Shown here piece after piece: positions 48,908 to 58,918 of a stretch of 64,000 nucleotides of DNA. The notes beneath the pieces were generated by a model. It ran no database searches, was not told the DNA's origin, and worked only from the letters and a program-made list of their open reading frames with translations. The DNA comes from Serratia ficaria. Lineage in GTDB: Bacteria; Pseudomonadota; Gammaproteobacteria; Enterobacterales; Enterobacteriaceae. The position numbers and the translations under genes were made by a program. The stretch covers positions 1,302,001 through 1,366,000 of the forward strand of contig NZ_LT906479.1 of NCBI RefSeq assembly GCF_900187015.1. Direction: 5' to 3'. How positions within the stretch are numbered: position 1 is the stretch's first letter; each line of letters opens with the position of its first letter.

Positions 48908-50944
48908 GTGAACATTCTTAGTTATTTGCAAAAAGTGGGGCGGGCCCTGATGGTGCCGGTCGCCACGCTGCCCGCCGCCGCCATCTTGATGGGGATCGGG
49001 TACTGGATCGACCCTGTCGGTTGGGGCGGCGACAACGCGCTCGCCGCTTTCTTCATTAAGTCCGGCTCCGCCATCATCGACAATATGTCGGTGCTGTTCG
49101 CCATCGGCGTGGCCTACGGCATGTCGAAAGACAAGGACGGCGCCGCCGCGCTGACCGGCTTCGTCGGTTTCCTGGTGTTGACCACCCTTTGTTCGCCGGC
49201 CGCCGTGTCGATGATTCAAAAAATCCCTCTCGATCAGGTCCCGGCCGCGTTCGGCAAAATCCAAAACCAGTTCGTCGGTATTCTGGTGGGCATCATCTCC
49301 GCCGAGATCTACAACCGCTTCAGCAGCGTTGAGCTGCCGAAGGCGCTGTCGTTCTTCAGCGGACGCCGCCTGGTGCCGATCCTGATCTCCTTCCTGATGA
49401 TCCTGGTGGCCTTTATCCTGATGTACATCTGGCCGGTCATCTTCAACGGTCTGGTGAGCTTCGGCGAATACATTCAGAAAATGGGCTCCGTCGGCGCGGG
49501 CATTTACGCCTTCTTCAACCGTCTGCTGATCCCGGTCGGTCTGCACCATGCGCTGAACTCGGTGTTCTGGTTCGACGTGGCCGGCATTAACGATATCCCT
49601 AACTTCCTCGGCGGCCAGCAGTCTATCGAAGCCGGCAAGGCGGTGGTGGGCATCACCGGCCGTTATCAGGCGGGCTTCTTCCCGATCATGATGTTCGGCC
49701 TGCCGGGTGCGGCGCTGGCCATCTATCACTGCGCGCGTCCGGAAAACAAAGCCAAAGTGGCGGGCATCATGTTGGCCGCCGCCTTCGCCGCCTTCTTCAC
49801 CGGCATCACCGAACCGCTGGAATTCTCCTTCATGTTCGTGGCGCCGGTGCTGTACGTGATCCACGCCGTGCTGACCGGGATTTCGGTCTTCATCGCCGCC
49901 AGCATGCACTGGATCGCCGGTTTCGGCTTCAGCGCCGGCCTGGTGGATATGGTGCTGTCGTCGCGCAACCCGCTGGCGACCCACTGGTACATGCTGATCC
50001 CGCAGGGCCTGGCGTTCTTCGTTATCTACTATCTGGTGTTCCGCTTTACCATCAACAAGTTCAACCTGATGACCCCGGGCCGTGAACTGGCGGTAGCCGG
50101 CGACGAAACCGACGGTTACGACGTCAACGTCGATACCCAGACCGGTAAAGACGAAAACGAAACCACCACCCTGGCGCGTCGCTACGTGGGCGCCATCGGC
50201 GGTTCCGACAACCTGACCGGCATCGACGCCTGCATCACCCGTCTGCGCCTGAACGTGAAAGACTCCGCGTTGGTGAATGACGCGCTGGCGAAACGCCTGG
50301 GCGCATCCGGCGTGATCCGCCTGAACAAACAGAGCGTACAGGTGATTGTCGGCACCCGCGCCGAACTGATCGCCAGCGCCATGCGCAACGTGGTCGCCGC
50401 CGGCCCGGTCGCGGCCGCCGCCGCTCCAGCCGCTGCGCCGGCCGCAGAAGCCAGGCCGCAGGCGGTGCCTAATGCGCCTAAAGCGGCCTTCGAAACGCTG
50501 GTGGCGCCGGTGACCGGTGAAGTGGTGGCGCTCGATCAGGTGCCTGACGAAGCCTTCGCCAGCAAAGCGGTCGGCGACGGTCTGGCGATCCGCCCGACCG
50601 ACAAGACCGTGGTGGCGCCGGCCGACGGCACCGTGGTGAAAATCTTCAACACCAACCACGCGTTCTGTCTGGAAACCGACAAGGGCGCCGAGATCGTGGT
50701 GCACATGGGCATCGATACCGTGGCGTTGAACGGCCAGGGCTTCAAACGTCTGGTGGAAGAGGGCGCGGAGGTGAAAGCCGGCCAGCCGATCCTGGAGTTG
50801 GATCTGGAGTACCTGAACGCCAACGCGCGTTCGATGATCAGCCCGGTGGTGGTCAGCAATTCCGACGACTATGCCGGCCTGGCGGCGCTGGCGAGCGGCT
50901 CCGTAGTCGCCGGCCAGACCACGCTGTTCGAGATCCAGAAGTAA
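48908..50944 (+). CDS. nagE: PTS N-acetylglucosamine transporter NagE (EIICBA)
   Basis: The 678-residue protein takes up GlcNAc and phosphorylates it. A membrane EIIC domain (about 1-380) is followed by an EIIB domain with phospho-Cys near residue 442 in D-A-C-I-T-R-L-R-L, an Ala/Pro-rich linker (about 490-520) and an EIIA domain with the phospho-His near residue 599 in V-V-H-M-G-I-D. The start is GTG at 48908 with AGGGGG about 8 bases upstream. It is about 30 residues longer than E. coli NagE. It is divergent from nagB and shares NagC/CRP control. Confidence 0.96.
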   Translation: MNILSYLQKVGRALMVPVATLPAAAILMGIGYWIDPVGWGGDNALAAFFIKSGSAIIDNMSVLFAIGVAYGMSKDKDGAAALTGFVGFLVLTTLCSPAAVSMIQKIPLDQVPAAFGKIQNQFVGILVGIISAEIYNRFSSVELPKALSFFSGRRLVPILISFLMILVAFILMYIWPVIFNGLVSFGEYIQKMGSVGAGIYAFFNRLLIPVGLHHALNSVFWFDVAGINDIPNFLGGQQSIEAGKAVVGITGRYQAGFFPIMMFGLPGAALAIYHCARPENKAKVAGIMLAAAFAAFFTGITEPLEFSFMFVAPVLYVIHAVLTGISVFIAASMHWIAGFGFSAGLVDMVLSSRNPLATHWYMLIPQGLAFFVIYYLVFRFTINKFNLMTPGRELAVAGDETDGYDVNVDTQTGKDENETTTLARRYVGAIGGSDNLTGIDACITRLRLNVKDSALVNDALAKRLGASGVIRLNKQSVQVIVGTRAELIASAMRNVVAAGPVAAAAAPAAAPAAEARPQAVPNAPKAAFETLVAPVTGEVVALDQVPDEAFASKAVGDGLAIRPTDKTVVAPADGTVVKIFNTNHAFCLETDKGAEIVVHMGIDTVALNGQGFKRLVEEGAEVKAGQPILELDLEYLNANARSMISPVVVSNSDDYAGLAALASGSVVAGQTTLFEIQK

Positions 50945-51007
50945 CGGGTTTTACCTGAGCAGTGCCCGGGGTGTTCACGCGTCATGACGGCGTTCACCCT
51001 TATTTTG

Positions 51008-51040
51008 GCGGGAAGAGAGCAATCTCTTCCCGCTTTTTTT
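51008..51040 (+). terminator. nagE intrinsic terminator
   Basis: GCGGGAAGAG/CTCTTCCCGC-type stem followed by seven T, about 65 bases past the nagE stop. Confidence 0.85.
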
Positions 51041-51182
51041 ATCTGTGCGCGCCCCATTAGGGGGCGTTGCGCGATGGCGGTGCAGCACGGCGCATTTTTC
51101 GTGAAACAAACGGTTGTTTCCGGGCGTGGCTTGTTGGATCATAGGCGGTTATGTGTAGCGCTTTGCATTGAGGAATAGTGAA

Positions 51183-52847
51183 ATGAGTGAGGCTGAAGCC
51201 CGCCCAACCAATTTTATCCGTCAGATCGTCGATGAAGATCTGGCGTCAGGGAAACATACGTCGGTCCATACCCGTTTCCCGCCGGAGCCTAACGGCTACC
51301 TGCATATCGGCCACGCCAAATCCATTTGCCTGAACTTTGGCATCGCCAAAGACTATCAGGGTCAGTGCAACCTGCGTTTCGATGACACCAACCCGGTGAA
51401 AGAAGACATCGAGTTCGTGGATTCGATCAAGCACGACGTGGAGTGGCTGGGCTTCGAGTGGAGCGGCAACGTCCGTTACTCTTCCGATTATTTCGACCAG
51501 CTGCACCAGTATGCGGTGGAGCTGATCGCCAAGGGGCTGGCCTACGTCGACGAACTGTCGCCTGAGCAGATCCGCGAATACCGCGGCAGCCTGACCTCGC
51601 CGGGCAAAGACAGCCCGTACCGCGGCCGCAGCGTGGAAGAAAACCTGGCGCTGTTCGAGAAAATGCGCAACGGCGAATTCGCCGAGGGCACCGCCTGCCT
51701 GCGCGCCAAGATCGACATGGCTTCGCCGTTTATCGTGATGCGCGATCCGGTGCTGTACCGCATCAAGTTCGCCGAACACCACCAGACCGGCAACAAATGG
51801 TGCATCTACCCGATGTACGATTTCACCCACTGCATTTCCGATGCGCTGGAAGGGATCACCCATTCGCTGTGTACCCTGGAGTTCCAGGACAACCGCCGTC
51901 TGTATGACTGGGTGCTGGATAACATCTCCATTCCTTGCCACCCGCGCCAGTACGAGTTCTCGCGCCTCAATCTTGAATACGCCATCATGTCGAAGCGCAA
52001 GCTGAACCTGCTGGTGACCGAGAAGATTGTCGAAGGCTGGGATGATCCGCGCATGCCGACCGTATCCGGCCTGCGTCGCCGCGGCTACACCGCCGCTTCG
52101 ATCCGCGAGTTCTGCCAGCGTATCGGCGTGACCAAGCAGGACAACAACGTCGAAATGGTGGCGCTGGAATCCTGCATCCGCGACGATCTGAACGAGAACG
52201 CCCCGCGCGCCATGGCGGTGCTGGATCCGGTGAAAATCGTCATCGAGAACATGCGCGAAGGCGTGGAGCTGGTCACCATGCCAAACCACCCGAACAAGCC
52301 GGAGATGGGCAGCCGCGAAGTGCCGTTCAGCCGCGAGATTTATATCGACCGCGCCGACTTCCGCGAAGAAGCCAACAAGCAGTACAAGCGTCTGGTGCTG
52401 GGCAAGGAAGTGCGCCTGCGCAACGCCTACGTGATCAAGGCCGAGCGGGTCGAAAAGGACGCCGAAGGCGAAATCACCACCATCTTCTGCAGCTACGACG
52501 CCGAGACGCTGAGCAAGGATCCGGCCGACGGGCGCAAGGTGAAGGGCGTGATCCACTGGGTTTCCGCCGCGCACGCGCTGCCGGCCGAGATCCGCCTGTA
52601 CGATCGCCTGTTCAGCGTGCCGAACCCGGCGGCGGCGGAAGACTTCCTCGCCACCATCAACCCGGAATCGCTGATTATCAAGCACGGCTTCGTCGAGCCG
52701 AGCCTGGCGACGGCGCAGCCGGAGAAAGCCTATCAGTTCGAGCGCGAAGGCTATTTCTGCGCCGACAGCCGTTACTCTTCGGCCGAGCATCTGGTGTTCA
52801 ACCGCACCGTCGGCCTGCGCGACACCTGGGCTAAAATTGGGGCCTGA
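51183..52847 (+). CDS. glnS: Glutaminyl-tRNA synthetase GlnS
   Basis: The 554-residue class I synthetase has the E. coli length. The HIGH motif is H-I-G-H in [11 protein letters not shown], and the second motif M-S-K-R-K is near residue 270. It charges tRNA-Gln, two types of which are encoded at 40.1-40.6 kb. ATG 51183 gives [10 protein letters not shown] and was chosen over a longer frame. The 3' terminator overlaps the left end of a large inverted-repeat element. Confidence 0.98.
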   Translation: MSEAEARPTNFIRQIVDEDLASGKHTSVHTRFPPEPNGYLHIGHAKSICLNFGIAKDYQGQCNLRFDDTNPVKEDIEFVDSIKHDVEWLGFEWSGNVRYSSDYFDQLHQYAVELIAKGLAYVDELSPEQIREYRGSLTSPGKDSPYRGRSVEENLALFEKMRNGEFAEGTACLRAKIDMASPFIVMRDPVLYRIKFAEHHQTGNKWCIYPMYDFTHCISDALEGITHSLCTLEFQDNRRLYDWVLDNISIPCHPRQYEFSRLNLEYAIMSKRKLNLLVTEKIVEGWDDPRMPTVSGLRRRGYTAASIREFCQRIGVTKQDNNVEMVALESCIRDDLNENAPRAMAVLDPVKIVIENMREGVELVTMPNHPNKPEMGSREVPFSREIYIDRADFREEANKQYKRLVLGKEVRLRNAYVIKAERVEKDAEGEITTIFCSYDAETLSKDPADGRKVKGVIHWVSAAHALPAEIRLYDRLFSVPNPAAAEDFLATINPESLIIKHGFVEPSLATAQPEKAYQFEREGYFCADSRYSSAEHLVFNRTVGLRDTWAKIGA

Positions 52848-52893
52848 GCCTTAACGTCGTCCCGGTAATGCATGGAAGCGCAGCTTAGGCTGT

Positions 52894-52929
52894 AATGCCA
52901 GTCAGTTAAGCCTGACTGGCATTTTTTTA
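52894..52929 (+). terminator. glnS intrinsic terminator
   Basis: ATGCCAGTCAG/CTGACTGGCAT makes a stem of about 11 bp followed by seven T. Its 5' arm is shared with the left terminal inverted repeat of the 884-bp element. Confidence 0.85.
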
Positions 52930-53072
52930 TCCAATTTCTGTACGCTCCGTGCAGGCGGAATTGCCGTAAATACCCTGCATTTCTCTGCTACCGCAATGTA
53001 CGGCAATTGGAGGGGCCGAAGGCGCGACCCCTCCACCCGCGCCTTCGCTTAACACCGTCTGCCCTGCGGGAA

Positions 53073-53152
53073 TTACTCGGCCCGTCCTGGGCCTCGCCCC
53101 TTCGGGGCCGCTGCAAGCAGCGTTCAAATCTGCTCCCGGCAGATTTGTCCTC
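53073..53152 (+). repeat. Left inner repeat unit, conserved 80-bp core
   Basis: This core holds three successive hairpins: GCCCC/GGGGC, GCTGC/GCAGC and AAATCTG/CAGATTT. It matches the complement of 53500-53579 at 76 of 80 positions. Likeness continues more weakly to about 53233, through a further hairpin AACCGGCC/GGCCGGTT. Confidence 0.75.
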
Positions 53153-53499
53153 GCTGCACCCGCGTTGTCGGGCGGGTCGGCTACGACAAACGTCCCTGTT
53201 AGTCTCGCCTCAACCGGCCTTCCCTGGCCGGTTGCCCCTGACAACGCCGTCTTGCTCGGCAGCCGGCGATGCGCGCCCAAGGTCAACACCCGAATCTGCA
53301 GCCACCGGGCAACTTGTCCCCTCCGTTTGATATTGCGTTATGGAAGACAGTGAAAATGATGGGATGAGCACGATGTTAGGCGCCCTTGAAGACGCCGAAC
53401 GCAGGAGCGGCGCATAGGCGAAACCGCCAAGGACGGCGGTTTCAGGCGAGACAGGCAGGGACGCCTGTCGTAGCCGGCCATGATGCGCTGAGACGGAGG

Positions 53500-53579
53500 G
53501 AGGACAAATCTGTCAGGAACAGATTTGAACGCTGCTTGCAGCGGCCCCGAAGGGGCGAGGCCCAGGATGGGCCGAGTAA
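53500..53579 (-). repeat. Right inner repeat unit, conserved 80-bp core
   Basis: The inverted partner of 53073-53152. In the weaker extension (53421-53442) the last hairpin reads AAACCGCC/GGCGGTTT, so the stem is kept while the sequence differs from the left unit, a sign that folding matters. Confidence 0.75.
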
Positions 53580-53885
53580 CGTTGGCACAGCCAACCGTCT
53601 GATTGGGCAAAGGCGCGGGTTGCAAGGGGCCGCGCCCACGGTCCCTTGCTCGGTCGAGGCGCGTGATCCTCATGGCGCATCTCCCCTTTATCGACCGAAA
53701 ATTTCACGGACGCCTGCAGAAAACGCTAACTGACAAGCATTACAGCTTAGGCTGCGCTTTTTTTATTTCATCAGCCGGTATTGTTTTTCGCGCTTTATTT
53801 TCCTTTCTGCCGCTTCATTCCCCTTCGTCATTTTAATCATCAATTGCTTGATACATGGCGTGATTTGCATAATCCTTTTTTATAT

Positions 53886-53900
53886 ATTCGCGATGCGAAT
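53886..53900. promoter_or_regulatory. Candidate NagC operator, distal to chiP
   Basis: ATTCGCGATGCGAAT is a perfect inverted repeat with a 3-base centre in an AT-rich flank. It fits the high-affinity NagC operator pattern (TTCGC-N3-GCGAA) known for chiP and chb in E. coli. Confidence 0.65.
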
Positions 53901-53912
53901 TAATGTCATTTG

Positions 53913-53924
53913 GAGAGCGCTCTC
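53913..53924. promoter_or_regulatory. 12-bp perfect palindrome, possible LacI-family operator
   Basis: GAGAGCGCTCTC is a perfect palindrome with a central CG step (AGCGCT), the shape of many LacI/GalR-family operators. It lies 12 bases from the distal NagC-type site. No LacI-family gene is in the window, so the binder is unknown. Confidence 0.4.
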
Positions 53925-54116
53925 ATATTTTTTCTTCTGGCTGACAATATTTAACGGGCTGAAACCATTAATCGTCTTTGGTTGACCTGATATTGATTTT
54001 TATTCTGATTTTATTGAATTTTTTATTCAACACTCTGTTTGCACAATGTCGTAACAAAATCTCATCGATATGTGCTCCTTGTCATAGTTTGACAAATCTC
54101 TGTCATTTTTCATTTG

Positions 54117-54138
54117 ATAATTCGCGACGCGAAAAATA
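54117..54138. promoter_or_regulatory. Candidate NagC operator, proximal to chiP
   Basis: The core TTCGCGACGCGAA (54121-54133) lies in an AT-rich flank about 150 bp before the chiP ATG. It has the same layout as the distal site, 231 bp away, which would allow looping. Confidence 0.65.
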
Positions 54139-54265
54139 GTCTGTCTGTAGCAATAAGTGCTGTGGGGATTCAACCCTGCGGCGATATTTTTTACCCGGTT
54201 GGGTTTTTTATTAGCGGTCGCGCAGGGCAGTGGTAAACACAGGCGGCTGCAACTTTTAAAGTTAA

Positions 54266-54283
54266 GTCAAAGAGGAATTTCAT
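54266..54283 (+). promoter_or_regulatory. ChiX sRNA pairing site and chiP ribosome-binding site
   Basis: GTCAAAGAGGAATTTCAT immediately precedes the chiP ATG and includes its ribosome site AGAGGA. It is the exact complement of the chiP-pairing stretch of E. coli ChiX as I recall it, so ChiX would block translation unless chitin-induced decoy RNA removes it. The chiX gene itself is not in the window. Confidence 0.75.
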
Positions 54284-55687
54284 ATGGGTACGCACGGTGC
54301 TCAGCGTAAAACGCTGGCGCTCGCTGTCGCGGGCGCGCTGTTGGGAACAGGGTTTGCCATGGCCCCTGGGGCGAAAGCCGCAGGGTTTATCGATGATTCC
54401 ACGCTGACCGGCGGCATTTATTACTGGCAACGTGAGCGTGACCGCAAAGATCTCGACCCGACCAGCGACGATTACAATAAATACACCACCAACCTGTCGC
54501 ACTCCACCGCCAACCTGAGCCTGGACTTCGCCTCGGGCTACGCCTGGGACATGTTCGGTCTGGACGTCGGGGCCTTTACCGCTATCGAGCTGGCCGAGTC
54601 CAGCGCCAGCGGCCACCCGAATGAAATCGCCTTTTCCTCGAAAAACCGGACCTACGACGAAGACTATTCCGGCGATAAAGGCGGCATCAGCCTGTATAAA
54701 GCCGCCGGTAAATTCAAATACGGCCCGATCTGGGCGCGCGCCGGTTACATCCAACCCAGCGGCCAGACGCTGATCGCCCCGCACTGGAGCTTTATGCCGG
54801 GAACCTATCGCGGCGCGGAGGCGGGCGCCAACTTTGACTACGGCGACGCCGGCGCTCTGAGCTTCTCCTACATGTGGGCGGACAAATACAAGGCGCCGTG
54901 GCATATCGAGATGGATGACTTCCGCCAAAACGATAAAACAACCGGCGTCTCCTATCTGCACTCTTTGGGCGCCAAGTACGACTTCAAAAACGATCTGGTG
55001 TTGGAAGCCGCCTTTGGTCAGGCGGAAGGCTATGTGAATCAGTATTTCACCAAGGCATCCTACAAATTCGACCTGCTGGGCAATCCGCTGACCACCAGCT
55101 ACCAGTTCTACGGTGCGGAAGACCGCATCGGCGACAAGAACGATCCGAACAGCATCTACGACGGCCTGGCCTGGCTGCAGGCACTGACCTTCGGCTATAC
55201 CACCGGTCAGTTCAACTGGCGTCTGGAAGGCACCATGGTCAAGGCGGAAGGCAATCAGGGCTTCTTCCTGCAGCGCATGACGCCGACCTACGCCTCTTCC
55301 AACGGCCGCCTCGACGTGTGGTGGGATAACCGCTCCGACTTCAACGCCAACGGCGAGAAGGCGGTCTACGCCGGCGTGATGTACGACCTGAGCAACTGGA
55401 ACCTGCCGGGCATGGCGGTCGGCGGCTCCTACGTCTACGCCTGGGACGCCAAGCCGAGCACCAACCCGATTTACGATCAGAGCCAGCGCCTGAAAGAGAG
55501 CGCCTGGAGCCTGGACGCGCTGTACACCATCCAGGAAGGGCGCGCCAAAGGCACGCTGCTCAAGCTGCACTACACCCAATACGATAACCACACCAATATC
55601 CCGAGCTGGGGCGGCGGTTACGGCAACATCTTCCAGGACGAGAAAGACGTCAAATTTATGGTCATCGCGCCATTCACCATTTTCTGA
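54284..55687 (+). CDS. chiP: Chitoporin ChiP
   Basis: The 467-residue OprD-family outer-membrane barrel admits chitooligosaccharides. A signal peptide ends about residue 32 (G-A-K-A before A-G-F-I-D-D). The rest is strand-like with many aromatic residues and ends V-I-A-P-F-T-I-F, a terminal Phe fitting BAM recognition. It heads the chiP-chiQ-chitobiase unit and is controlled by NagC-type operators and ChiX. Confidence 0.95.
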   Translation: MGTHGAQRKTLALAVAGALLGTGFAMAPGAKAAGFIDDSTLTGGIYYWQRERDRKDLDPTSDDYNKYTTNLSHSTANLSLDFASGYAWDMFGLDVGAFTAIELAESSASGHPNEIAFSSKNRTYDEDYSGDKGGISLYKAAGKFKYGPIWARAGYIQPSGQTLIAPHWSFMPGTYRGAEAGANFDYGDAGALSFSYMWADKYKAPWHIEMDDFRQNDKTTGVSYLHSLGAKYDFKNDLVLEAAFGQAEGYVNQYFTKASYKFDLLGNPLTTSYQFYGAEDRIGDKNDPNSIYDGLAWLQALTFGYTTGQFNWRLEGTMVKAEGNQGFFLQRMTPTYASSNGRLDVWWDNRSDFNANGEKAVYAGVMYDLSNWNLPGMAVGGSYVYAWDAKPSTNPIYDQSQRLKESAWSLDALYTIQEGRAKGTLLKLHYTQYDNHTNIPSWGGGYGNIFQDEKDVKFMVIAPFTIF

Positions 55688-55734
55688 TGCGTTCCCCGGC
55701 GATTGCGCCGGGGCAACTGAACGGGAATATAACG

Positions 55735-56061
55735 ATGAAAAAAATCATGCTGATATTGGCCGCCGCCGCTGCGCTGAGCGCCTGCGCGCAACCGGCCGCG
55801 CCGCCGGAAGACGCCAAACTGAAACAGGCCTACAGCGCCTGCATCAATACCGCAGAGGGATCGCCGGAAAAACTGCAGTCGTGCCGGGCGGTGCTGAACG
55901 TGCTGAAGCAAGAGAAACGGCACCGGCAGTTCGCCGAGAAAGAAACGGTGCGGGTGATGGATTATCAGAACTGCCTTCAGGCGGTGCACAGCGGCAACGG
56001 TCAGGCGTATGACGCCAGGTGCGGCAAGATTTGGCAAGAGATCCGCGACAACAACAATTAA
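55735..56061 (+). CDS. chiQ: Lipoprotein ChiQ
   Basis: The 108-residue protein has a signal peptide with lipobox L-S-A-C, then a small helical domain with Cys pairs (S-A-C-I, Q-S-C-R, N-C-L, R-C-G-K) that could form disulfides. It is the conserved partner of chiP in enterobacteria (E. coli YbfN); its function is unknown. It lies 47 bases after chiP and 11 before the chitobiase gene. Confidence 0.92.
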   Translation: MKKIMLILAAAAALSACAQPAAPPEDAKLKQAYSACINTAEGSPEKLQSCRAVLNVLKQEKRHRQFAEKETVRVMDYQNCLQAVHSGNGQAYDARCGKIWQEIRDNNN

Positions 56062-56072
56062 GGATGAAGCAG

Positions 56073-58730
56073 ATGAACCGATTCAAACTGAGTGCGCTTG
56101 CCGCGCTGACGGCAACCCTTGGGCTGTTTGGCGGCGCGGGGAATGCGCTGGCCAATCAGCAGCTGGTGGATCAACTGAGCCAGCTGAAGCTGAATGTGAA
56201 AATGGTCGACAACCGCGCCGCCGACGGCGGCCTGGACTGCGCCGCGTTGGGCGCCGACTGGGCGGCGTGCAATCGGGTATTGATCACCCTGAGCAACGAC
56301 GGCCAGGCGATCACCGGCGGCGACTGGGCGATTTATTTCCACAGCGCGCGCCAAACCCTGCAGGTGGATAACGAACAATTCAGGATAACGCACCTGACCG
56401 GCGATCTGTACAAACTGGAGCCGACCGCGACGTTCAGCGGTTTCCCGGCAGGGCAGGCGGTGACCATCCCGATCGTCGCCGAATACTGGCAACTGTTTAA
56501 AACCGATTTCGTACCGCGCTGGTACGCCGCGTCCGGCGACGCCAAACCGAAAATTCTGCGCAATACCGATACCGAAGATCTGAGCCGCTTCGTGGCGCCC
56601 TTTACCGGCGACCAGTGGAAGCGCACCAAGGACGACAACAACGTTCTGATGACGCCGGCTTCGCGCTTTATCAACAACGCCGCGCTGAAAACCCTGCCGG
56701 CCGCCGCGCTGCGCGGCCAGATTGTGCCGACGCCGCGGGAGGTGAAGGTGCATCCGCAGGATGTCGACCTGAGCAAGGGCGTGGCGCTGGATTTGAGCGC
56801 GCTGGCCAAACCGGCGGCCGAGGCCGTAGGCCAGCGCTTCGCGCTGCTGGGCGTGGCCGCTAACGCGCAGGGCTATCCGATCAACACCGCGATCCAACCG
56901 GGCAGGTTCAAAGGCCCGCTGGCGGTGTCGGGCGCCTATGAGCTGAAAATCGGCAGGCAGGAAGCGCGCGTGATCGGCTTCGATCAGGCGGGGGTATTCA
57001 ACGGGCTGCAGTCGATCCTGTCGCTGGTGCCGAGCGATGGCGGCAGCGACATCGCCACGTTGGACGCCAAAGACGCGCCGCGTTTCCCGTATCGCGGCAT
57101 CTTTCTCGACGTGGCGCGCAACTTCCATCATAAAGACGCGGTGCTGCGCCTGCTGGATCAGATGGCGGCCTACAAGCTGAATAAATTCCACTTCCACCTG
57201 AGCGACGACGAAGGCTGGCGCATCGAAATCCCGGGCCTGCCTGAACTGACCGACGTCGGGGGCCGGCGCTGCCACGACCTGAGCGAAACCGCCTGCCTGC
57301 TGCCGCAGTATGGCCAGGGGCCGGAGGCATACGGCGGCTTCTTCTCCCGGCAGGACTATATCGACATCGTCAAATACGCGCAGGCGCGCCAGATTGAGGT
57401 GATCCCGGAAATCGACATGCCGGCGCACGCGCGCGCGGCGGTGGTTTCCATGGAGGCGCGTTACAAAAAACTGCATGCGGCGGGCAAAGAGCGCGAGGCC
57501 AACGAGTTCCGCCTGGTCGATCCGACCGATACTTCCAACACGACTTCGGTGCAGTACTTCAACCGCCAGAGCTATCTGAACCCGTGCCTGGACTCCTCCA
57601 AACGCTTTGTCGACAAGGTGATCGGCGAGATTGCCCAAATGCATCGAGAGGCCGGCCAGCCGTTGAACACCTGGCATTTCGGCGGTGACGAAGCGAAAAA
57701 TATTCGCCTGGGGGCGGGGTATACCGATCGCCTGAAACCTGAAGCGGGCAAGGGCATAATCGACCAGAGCAAGGAAGACAAGCCCTGGGCGAAATCCCGG
57801 GTGTGCCAGGCGATGATCGAAGACGGCAAGGTGGCCGATATGGCGCATCTGCCGAGCTACTTCGGGCTGGAGGTCAGCCAACTGGTGAAGGCGCACGGCA
57901 TCGGCAGAATGCAGGCCTGGCAGGATGGCCTGAAAGATGCGCAGGACGCCGGCGCGTTCGCCACGCCGCGCGTGGGCGTGAACTTCTGGGACACCCTGTA
58001 CTGGGGCGGTTTCGACAGCGCCAATGACTGGGCGAACAAGGGCTACGAGGTGATCATCTCCAACCCGGATTACGTTTATATGGACTTCCCTTACGAGGTG
58101 AATCCGGACGAGCGCGGTTATTACTGGGGCACCCGCTTCAGCGACGAACGGAAGATGTTCAGCTTCGCGCCGGACAACCTGCCGCAGAACGCCGAAACCT
58201 CGGTGGACCGCGACGGCAATCGCTTCACCGCCAGAAGCGACAAACCCTGGCCGGGCGCCTACGGCATCTCCGCCCAGCTGTGGAGCGAAACCCAGCGCAC
58301 CGACCCGCAAATGGAATACATGATCTTCCCGCGTTCGCTGTCGGTAGCCGAACGCGCCTGGCATCGCGCCTCCTGGGAGCAGGATTACCGGGCCGGCCGC
58401 GAGTACCGGGGCGGGAAAACGCACTTTGTCGACGGCAAGGCTCTGGATCAGGACTGGCTGCGCTTCGCCAACCTGCTCGGCCAGCGCGAGCTGGCCAAGC
58501 TGGACAAGGGCGGCGTCAGCTATCGCCTGCCGGTGCCGGGCGCGCGCGTCACCGGCGGCAAGCTGGAGGCGAATATCTCTCTGCCGGGGCTGGGCATCGA
58601 GTACTCCACCGACGGCGGTAAGCAATGGCAGCGCTATGACGCCAACGCCGGGCCGGCGGTCTCCGGCGAGGTGCTGGTGCGTGCGGTCAGCCCGGACGGC
58701 AAGCGTTACAGCCGCGCCGAGAAGGTTTAA
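56073..58730 (+). CDS. chb: Chitobiase (N,N'-diacetylchitobiase, GH20 beta-N-acetylhexosaminidase)
   Basis: The 885-residue protein has the exact length of S. marcescens chitobiase. A signal peptide (to about 27) is followed by a CBM-like domain, a GH20b domain, the GH20 TIM barrel (about 340-780) and a small C-terminal Ig-like domain. Catalytic Asp539-Glu540 lie in H-F-G-G-D-E-A-K-N. It splits chitobiose and other small oligomers into GlcNAc in the periplasm, after ChiP entry and before NagE uptake. ATG 56073 with AAGGA upstream gives 885 codons; an ATG three codons earlier is possible. E. coli has no such gene here. Confidence 0.96.
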   Translation: MNRFKLSALAALTATLGLFGGAGNALANQQLVDQLSQLKLNVKMVDNRAADGGLDCAALGADWAACNRVLITLSNDGQAITGGDWAIYFHSARQTLQVDNEQFRITHLTGDLYKLEPTATFSGFPAGQAVTIPIVAEYWQLFKTDFVPRWYAASGDAKPKILRNTDTEDLSRFVAPFTGDQWKRTKDDNNVLMTPASRFINNAALKTLPAAALRGQIVPTPREVKVHPQDVDLSKGVALDLSALAKPAAEAVGQRFALLGVAANAQGYPINTAIQPGRFKGPLAVSGAYELKIGRQEARVIGFDQAGVFNGLQSILSLVPSDGGSDIATLDAKDAPRFPYRGIFLDVARNFHHKDAVLRLLDQMAAYKLNKFHFHLSDDEGWRIEIPGLPELTDVGGRRCHDLSETACLLPQYGQGPEAYGGFFSRQDYIDIVKYAQARQIEVIPEIDMPAHARAAVVSMEARYKKLHAAGKEREANEFRLVDPTDTSNTTSVQYFNRQSYLNPCLDSSKRFVDKVIGEIAQMHREAGQPLNTWHFGGDEAKNIRLGAGYTDRLKPEAGKGIIDQSKEDKPWAKSRVCQAMIEDGKVADMAHLPSYFGLEVSQLVKAHGIGRMQAWQDGLKDAQDAGAFATPRVGVNFWDTLYWGGFDSANDWANKGYEVIISNPDYVYMDFPYEVNPDERGYYWGTRFSDERKMFSFAPDNLPQNAETSVDRDGNRFTARSDKPWPGAYGISAQLWSETQRTDPQMEYMIFPRSLSVAERAWHRASWEQDYRAGREYRGGKTHFVDGKALDQDWLRFANLLGQRELAKLDKGGVSYRLPVPGARVTGGKLEANISLPGLGIEYSTDGGKQWQRYDANAGPAVSGEVLVRAVSPDGKRYSRAEKV

Positions 58731-58836
58731 GCCGGCTGATGCGGCCCGCTGCGTGTCGGCGGCGGGCCGAGGGTGAAGTGAGAGAAGTCGGTGGAGTTAC
58801 GCCGCTGCAATTGTGGTATTTCGTCAAGTGAACCTT

Positions 58837-58861
58837 CCCCGGCGCTGCCGGGGCTTTTTTT
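58837..58861 (+). terminator. Chitobiase intrinsic terminator
   Basis: CCCCGGC/GCCGGGG stem followed by seven T, rightward. Confidence 0.85.
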
Positions 58862-58878
58862 CCCGCCGGCGACGGGCA

Positions 58879-58902
58879 CAAAAAAACCGCCCTGAGGCGG
58901 TT
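58879..58902 (-). terminator. fur intrinsic terminator
   Basis: ACCGCC/GGCGGT stem read leftward and followed by seven T, just past the fur stop. Confidence 0.85.
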
Positions 58903-58918
58903 GTTCAATCCCGGAGGA

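Larger units (their letters stand above)
52876..53759. repeat. 884-bp element with nested inverted repeats
   Basis: The element is bounded by 33-bp terminal inverted repeats (52876-52908 and 53727-53759) that match at 29 of 33 positions; both begin AAGCGCAGC and contain CTGTAATGC and GTCAGTTA. Inside are two hairpin-rich units in opposite orientation (53073-53233 and 53421-53579). Their best 80 bp match at 76 positions. The open frames across it look spurious and follow the repeat structure. It lies between glnS and chiP. It may be a non-autonomous mobile element or a structured RNA/DNA repeat; no transposase is present and I could not recognise a named family. Confidence 0.7.
53760..54283. 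other. chiP upstream region
   Basis: This 524-bp AT-rich region holds no gene. It contains two NagC-type palindromes (53886-53900 and 54117-54138), a further 12-bp perfect palindrome (53913-53924), a short GC stem followed by TTTTTT near 54192-54208 that might act as a leader attenuator, and the ChiX pairing site just before chiP. Confidence 0.6.

Noticed and set aside
48839..50704. 621-residue open frame on the - strand
   Set aside because: Antisense shadow of nagE, rich in His/Asp/Gln/Arg with no domain.
53338..53733. Overlapping frames of about 110 residues on both strands inside the 884-bp element
   Set aside because: They follow the repeat and hairpin structure, have low-complexity composition and no ribosome site; probably spurious.
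54191..55591. 466-residue open frame on the - strand
   Set aside because: Antisense shadow of chiP; the barrel gene on the other strand is clear.
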